From the NCBI GenBank assembly GCA_005406025.1, contig BGZK01000018.1, positions 744,001-808,000 on the forward strand: a DNA stretch of 64,000 nucleotides. Reading direction: 5' to 3'. Below are positions 57,933 through 64,000 of this stretch, one piece after another. Source of the DNA: Eumeta japonica. Lineage: Eukaryota; Arthropoda; Insecta; Lepidoptera; Psychidae. The notes under the pieces were generated by a model. The model saw only the letters and a program-made list of their open reading frames with translations, was not told the DNA's origin and did not search any database. Every line of letters starts with the position of its first letter. Position 1 is the first letter of the stretch. The position numbers and the translations under genes were made by a program.

Positions 57933-58490
57933 AAATTATTTGTAGCCAGCATGCGTTTCATGACAATGCCAATAAGCCCAAATACGGCTAGGATACGTTG
58001 TTTTAGTATGCAGTTTCAGTGCCTACCATCTGGATTCATCATCAGATCAGTTCCATCGTACTATTTTCGTCAGAATAATTTATATACATTTGCTCTATTA
58101 GATATAATTGACTGACTAAATCTAGATGTATAAGCGCGTTATGATTGAGGAGTTCTGATGGTCATCTATGGTCTTCTCCATTAGTTTTATGTCAATAAAT
58201 GATATTACTTTCAAAGTACAAATGCTTGACTTCACTGACAGCTAAAAACGAAATCGCTATATGTATGTCTACAATATTTGAGGATGCTCCTAAATTCCTC
58301 ATTAATCTCATAATGAGAAATGGATTTAAAAACAAATGGGTTCAAGCAGAAAGTATATCCTTTCAAATAAAAAAAGAATTTTTCCAAATCAATTAATAAA
58401 TACGGAGTAATCACGTAATAAACATACAAAAGCATGCACTGAGAATTGAGAACCTTTTCCATTTTTTGAAGTATGTTAATAAAAACTTAA
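57933..58490 (+). repeat. Dispersed repeat family A, copy 4 (decayed)
   Basis: A second family-A end (GAATTGAGAACCTTTTCCAT, then TTTTTTGAAGTATGTTAATA, at 58444-58482) follows directly after copy 3. The 5' blocks are hard to see, though CTGGATTCATCATCAGATCA at 58029 recalls the CCATCATCAG block of copy 1. Frames of 60-87 codons in this region belong to the repeats. Confidence 0.5.
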
Positions 58491-59330
58491 TAATAAATAA
58501 AAATAACGTTTTAACTACAGTTTTATTCGTTACGGGTGTTACGAGTGTTAGGGGTGCACACATCATTGACGGCTACTTATTGCAACGGCGGGCTATACCA
58601 AATACTTATTACGAAATCATCAAATATGAAAAAAAAAACAATATACAACGTGTAGTTTGATAAATTATGTCATGATACAGGTGTTTTTTTTTTGTCACTA
58701 AAAGGAAATAGGGTCAAGAAAAATATCTGAGTAACAAAATATTTCGTATTATCAAGTTTTACCGTAACGTTTTAGCTACGTTTAGTAGTTTTATAAATAT
58801 ATTTTTTTACTTTTAAAGTTTACTGTTGCGCATTGCTTGCGACACATATGCGGACATTAGTCAAACAGGAACCATTCTGTCCTGGACGCACAAGCAGCAT
58901 CTTTCGTCTATCAGATCAGCTCGATGGCACCAAAATACATAATTTTCGGTTCAATCGTATAATTGGCAGTGTTTTAAAATGAGACTAAAACTATTATTAT
59001 CAAACGCTTGTTAAAGTGAACAATATCGACTAAATGTTACGTTATTTAACTGTTATTTTATCAGTCATAAATATTTCCTTTCTGTCTTTTTCACCATTAA
59101 AGTGGAGAGTTTTAATGACAACAAGAGTGTACATAAAATCATTTAAATTTGAAGAAGTTCCCAAAAACACTTATAATTTTTAGAATTCGTCAATTAGAAA
59201 CTGTAAAATAATAAAACATATTTAAATTTAAAAAACGGAACTCTTTTCTAACCTTATTATTCATATAGTATTTATCTATTATTTGTTTTACAAATTGCCA
59301 GTAAAATGAAAATTATTTGTATAACGTCAA
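58491..59330. other. AT-rich stretch, nothing recognised
   Basis: GTTACGGGTGTTACGAGTGT at 58529 is a short direct repeat. Bases 58840-58940 are less AT-rich. No gene signal. Confidence 0.5.
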
Positions 59331-60120
59331 CATGAATTCAACGCAAGAAAATCGACAATCGAAGACAACATCAGTGTTGTTAGACTCGTGATAGAGACTG
59401 ACAAAAGAGTGACCTACCAGCGGATTCGGACAAGCTTAGACATCGATGTGAGTCAAACGCACAAAATCCTTCACAAATATTTAGCAGGAAGCTTTGTGCA
59501 CCGTGGATACCTCATAATTTAACCGAAGCTCAAAAACTCCGCCGTAATTATTCGTGTCACGAAATGATGCAAAGATTTGCCGGTGGTGACTCAAATTCTG
59601 TGTACGTGAAAAAACAGGTCATTATTCAACAATTGTTTTAAAAGATAAAAAAAAAAAGTCACTGTAAACTGGTACACTAGCATTTGTGTGTCTCTTGTCT
59701 TGGAAAAAAATCGGGACAAACGACCTCGTAGTAGAATTCTATTTCATGGTGAAAAAGTCTCACCACATACCGCCAGACAAACAACTAACAATTTGCGGAC
59801 GTTGCGTATAGAAATACTGGCCCATCCGACTTACAGCTTCGATATGCATCATGGAATTTTAATTTATTTTCTAAGATAAAAGAAAAACTCAGAGGAAAGC
59901 GGCTTACGGATGCCGAGGAAAGAAGGCCTTTATATGAAATGGCCGTCGCGAAACGACACCCGAGTTCGAGTGGGCAAAGTGTTTCTATCAGTGATTTCAT
60001 CGCATGCAGCGATATATTGATCTCCAGGACAATATTTTGAAACAAAATAATAGCAAATGTTACATGCTATTTCGTTCAGTTTTTTTTTTTATTTTCTAAG
60101 GATTTTTCAGTTTGTCTCAC
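59331..60120 (+). pseudogene. mariner-type transposase pseudogene (element M3)
   Basis: After a MNSTQEN-like start at 59331 one frame reads ISVVRLVIETDKRVTYQRIR and TSLDIDVSQTHKILHKYLAG (59370-59492), the second half of the mariner DNA-binding region. A short deletion or frameshift removes the first catalytic Asp region. Then come FHGEKVSPHTARQT (59742 onward, where HHDNxxPHTA is expected, so Asp is Glu), LAHPTYSFDMHHG (59818, third Asp kept), AYGCRGKKAF, EFEWAKCFYQ and FHRMQRYIDLQ (60001), the usual C-terminus. Different from M1 and M2 in every block. Terminal repeats were not found. Inactive. Confidence 0.82.
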
Positions 60121-60684
60121 GTATACAGATTCATGGAGTGATTAAAAAAGCAAATACCGCGTGGTGCAAACATCGTTAATATCATATTTATTCTCGAGCA
60201 TCGTAACGCTTAGGAAACATAATTAAACTTTACAACGTGCCCTCTGCAAATGTTTGCTCCTAATATTAATTAAATTGCTTAATTAAACTTATTTCCAGCA
60301 TTTTAAAATACTGTACTACGTATAACTAGCATTTTGCTTGCGATGTGGACTGCATCCATTAAACTGTAGGGTTAAACTGTACGGTTTCTTTAATTCTTTA
60401 ATAGTGTTATGAACAACAAAATCAACTTTATATATATATATATGCGAAATACGACAGACAGACTGAAAGACTCATTACGAGATCTCCGAACTATACATCC
60501 GATTTACTGAAATTTGATATAGTTACTCTGTTCGATAGACGATCACTTAGAACAGATTTTACGCAAATCCTGTTAAAGAAACATTTTCATCATTCTATGT
60601 CTACGCGAGCGGAGCCGCTGGCAAAAGCGAGTATACATATACATACAAACTAGCCCTCATCTATACGTCATCCTGAGTTATGAA
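60121..60684. other. AT-rich stretch with a LINE-type end
   Basis: Bases 60455-60632 contain CGACAGACAGACTGAAAGAC, CTGAAATTTGATATAGTTAC and end CTATGTCTACGCGAGCGGAG with CCGCTGGCAAAAGC. This is the plus-strand form of the repeat end seen inverted at 43653. The rest is featureless. Confidence 0.5.
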
Positions 60685-61490
60685 AATAAACAAAAAAAAC
60701 TGGCCAAGAACTTATCGGACCATGCTCATTATAGGGTTTGGAAGCCGTTATTACAAAAAAAAATGCATTACAGATGAAAAAAGTACGTCGTTACGCTTTT
60801 TCCATGTTTTCCGCCCAGAATAGTTATAAGCACTTTAGTCGTCTATAACCAAAAAAACAAGGAGGTATGTTGACTATTACTATTAAAGTAGAAGTGTAAA
60901 CTGAAGTGCATCAGTAAAAGAGCGTATCTTCATAACACTTGCGTCCTTTTGTTCAAAAGTGCATTTTTTCGGCAATAACTCAAAAACAGTACATCCGACC
61001 ACGTTCAAAATAATTTTCTTTAAAAGTAATTATCAAGTGTTACCTTCGTTATTTTTTTGCATATTTTTTGGGCTTACGGCATAGAAAATAGGAAACAGTG
61101 GAAAATTGCATAAATTATAATTTCTGCATTTTTCGGAGCGATTAATTCCGAAATTATTAACATAAACAGAAAAATTGCTTAAAAACCACACTATGTGCCT
61201 ATATGCATATGGAATATGTACCATACGTTACTGTTTGCTGAAAAAAAATTCAGCTTCCGTTACATGTGTGGAGTGCTCCCTCTAGAAATATTTAATTTTG
61301 TTATTTAGCTACAAAACTAAGTAGCGGCTTATACAAGACACTTATAGTAATATAAATTTCATCAATGTACGTAATATAGTTTTTGAATAAAATATCTGTG
61401 ACATAGGACGGACGGACGGACGGATGGATGAATATGACGAAAATACGAGAGTTTCGTTTTTGCCACGTTGTCTCGGAACCCTAAAAGGTA
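60685..61490 (+). repeat. Dispersed repeat family C, copy 2 (apparently full length)
   Basis: The head AAAAAAAACTGGCCAAGAAC, CGGACCATGCTCA and ATAGGGTTTGG (60690-60740) and the tail GTTTCGTTTTTGCC, then CTCGGAACCCTAAAA (61448-61487) appear to be both ends, giving about 800 bases. A GACGGACGGACGGACGGATG run lies at 61407. Internal blocks match 1-945. No coding capacity, so it is a non-autonomous element or a processed tail. Confidence 0.65.
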
Positions 61491-64000
61491 GTCTAGTACA
61501 CAATGCCGCAAAATAAATCACAATCGGTCTATAATTTGGCCTGTAATGGCATTGCTTTCTTGTAAATTATAAACAATGAAATGAAAGACAACGCACGCGT
61601 TGAATGTGATCGTAAACTGTAAAATAATGACACTCGAATACGAACAATCAGTAGTGGGTACTTACTTTGGTGGGAGGGTCATTTTTAAAATCATAAACAC
61701 GAAATCTTAAAATGTCCATGAATACAGAACTCTTATTTTGCTTTAGTTACATCATTATATCTGACCGGTTTGTTTATAAAATCAAATTAATAGTTCCAAA
61801 AATAATTAAATTCTCTTTTGGAAAAATGTGAATATTTATATACTTGGCAAATTTTAAAGGAATTGCGATGAATTCTATATTGCGTTTTGAATTTGTCATA
61901 GGACTTCGTAAATATTTTACTAAATTTTTATTTCTAGGAGAAAACATCCGCCTCGATTAATAGCTTTGAGTATCGCCTTTAAGTAGACGACCAGACGTTA
62001 AGAAATCAAGTACTTTTCCTTTTAAGTTTTATGAACGAGATAAAACCAAGTGTACATGCAATAATAGATTTTTGTAAAAAAGCAAAAAACATGTCTCCAT
62101 GCTCTTAAGTTTGTTAAGAGTGTTTACTATCGATACTACTTTTAATGCAATAATAATAGAAATGTTAAATTAATTTAAAGATTTAGTCCCAATGTGAGAA
62201 AATTGATAACCAATAGTATTAATACTAGTAAATTTAGAATTAAGATTAGAAATATTAGATTGTAGTTAATATTAGTATTAAAATAAAAATTATTTAGTTT
62301 TATCATTGTTACTTACCATTTTTTTTTTATTTTCAGACATTAATTTAGACGAAAACTCATAAAAGGCATCCTTACATATTTTATGTACATAATTTATCCT
62401 TCTCCCCTAGTCTAGCAGTTTACCGAACTGGAATTTCAGAAGCAGAACTTTGCATCAAAACTTCGCTTTTTTTGTCTGATATCGAACTGAGATATATTTT
62501 ATGAGATATATATATAATGAGGTATATATAACCGGCCGAATGCTGAGACACACAGATGGATATGACAAAAAAAAAGGCTTCCGTTTCCGTTACGAAAACC
62601 CAAATAGAAGAAGGTTTTTAATCAAATCTTATTCCCTGTTTTTAATTGACCCCGCCTATTAGTCGGTCCAGTTATATTTTCAAAAAAGAAAATCGTTTGT
62701 TTTCTCTGTTTTAATTAATATGTCGGCATAAAGTTTTGTAATTTAAAAAAGAATTTTTTGTGAGATGACTTTATGTTCATTTTTATCTATGTTAATATAT
62801 CAAATTGAAATTTAAAATTACTGGAATAAAAAAAATATATTTAAGACGAATAATAAAGAAAATTAAATAATGTCCCTTAGTATCTCGGCCTTCATCCAGA
62901 AAAACTGTTAAAACGACGACATGGAACGCAAATTTTATTTTGTAATTGACTTTTTATTAAATGTTGCCTTAAAAGCAGACAGTGGAACAGACTCTTAGAC
63001 TTATAAAATTTCAAATTCACAAAAATTCACCGTCACTTACAGATTTTCACGTCAATCCACTCGATCGTCGGAGATCGAACATTTCTCCTATTACATGGAT
63101 TAATTATATTCAGCCTTGAGTGTAAGTAATTTTGCAATTGATTTTAAACATCTTAATGAGATAATAACAGGAATATTGGACAAACTTCAAGTTTAGTTCA
63201 GATTTCCTTCATTTGACCATATCCAAAATAGAAAATTGTTACCTCTAACCTACCAATAATATAAAGATAATTCAAAACAACAAAAAAAACTGTAATTATA
63301 TGCAATTTTCTTGTTATAACTAATTGCTATTGAGAAGGACGGCCAAAAATGTACGAGCTAGCATTTTATGCCAGCTTTTGTTTTCACCAGTCTGTGAATC
63401 TATCAAGTAACATAAAAATAAAATCGTTGTACATATCAATACTCGGTGCGCGTCGGTCCGTTAACTTTTAAAAATAAAATTTAAATAAAAACGTTTCTTC
63501 AAGACTATCTTTTTCGTTATTTTCAGAAATTTGAAAATGTATTTTTTGAAAATCAAGAAAGAAAATTTTATATCAATACTGCATTTCCGTCCGAAGGTCG
63601 GTTTAAGGTTTTTTTTCCGATTTCAGTAAATTTTACAGATTCGCAAAACACATATTTTAGCCATGCGATCGATTTTCTATTTATCTTTATTTAATGCAAA
63701 TATTGTAGCAGCAAAAAATTCCTTACTCATTTCGAGATGAGATGAGATTTTTTAATTTTTTCAAGAAAAAAAAAATGATCTAAGGACCTTAATTACACTG
63801 TTTGATGTACGAAAAGACAATCATACATAAAATACGTATCGTGATGCAGTATCCAAGCCCGAACGCAATCCGGTAACATTACTGATGTTTCAATAATAAG
63901 TTAATGAGAAATTAAAACACTTCAGACAACACCAAAGAGGATAATGATAGCTTTTGTAGCGTAATAAAAATTTGATTTTCATTTACGCATCGTTGTGTTT
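61491..64000. other. AT-rich stretch, nothing recognised
   Basis: No frame above 60 codons, no known repeat phrase apart from short ATTAG-like runs near 62240-62280, and no RNA-gene signature. Confidence 0.55.

Overview
The window is animal nuclear DNA, almost certainly from a moth or butterfly (Lepidoptera). It is AT-rich, has no operon-like gene packing, and is full of degenerate interspersed repeats of the kind I know from lepidopteran genomes. Recognised signatures are a repeat tail ending TTTTTTGAAGTCGGTTA, heads and tails built on GGCCAAG and GGAACCCT, an element beginning GAGGCAAACGAG, a LINE 3' end reading GGAGGGCTATGTCCAGC, and ACTAGCTTTTGCC-type ends. These family attributions are from memory and were not checked by alignment. 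I see no intact protein-coding gene, no rRNA or functional tRNA gene and no CRISPR array. Most open frames of 60-100 codons look like chance frames or pieces of repeats.

The clearest coding remnants are transposon fossils. There are three mariner-type transposases from different lineages (16842-18026 with terminal repeats, 21195-22200, 59331-60120). There are two fragments of one AP-endonuclease-type non-LTR retrotransposon on the minus strand (28186-28870 and 40515-41210). There is also a jockey-like reverse transcriptase on the plus strand (32235-33060). All carry stops, frameshifts or lost catalytic residues.

Layout. 1-9.8 kb is mainly repeats and AT-rich filler, including a long inverted repeat at 6.55-6.84 kb and a tandem duplication at 8.1 kb. 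9.8-14.5 kb holds five GC/CpG-rich islands, one with a TATA motif and one with a short Pro/Ala/Arg frame ending at a plausible splice donor; this is the best candidate for a promoter or enhancer domain. 16.8-24 kb is a transposon graveyard. 26-33 kb and 40-41 kb hold the LINE fossils. 37.2-38.7 kb holds a candidate first coding exon (37230-37380) and another GC-rich block. 43-51 kb holds repeats, short palindromes and minisatellites. 55 kb holds a tRNA-derived SINE next to a GC-rich block. 56.9-61.5 kb is repeats again.

The most unusual signals are: (i) seven short hairpin-forming palindromes, four with nearly identical arms and very short loops; (ii) two complementary halves of one LINE family, both broken at the same codon region, in the order expected if the 13-kb segment between them had once been a circle; (iii) the GC-rich island cluster and the candidate exon, which suggest that the window lies in the introns or regulatory surroundings of a gene whose main body is elsewhere.
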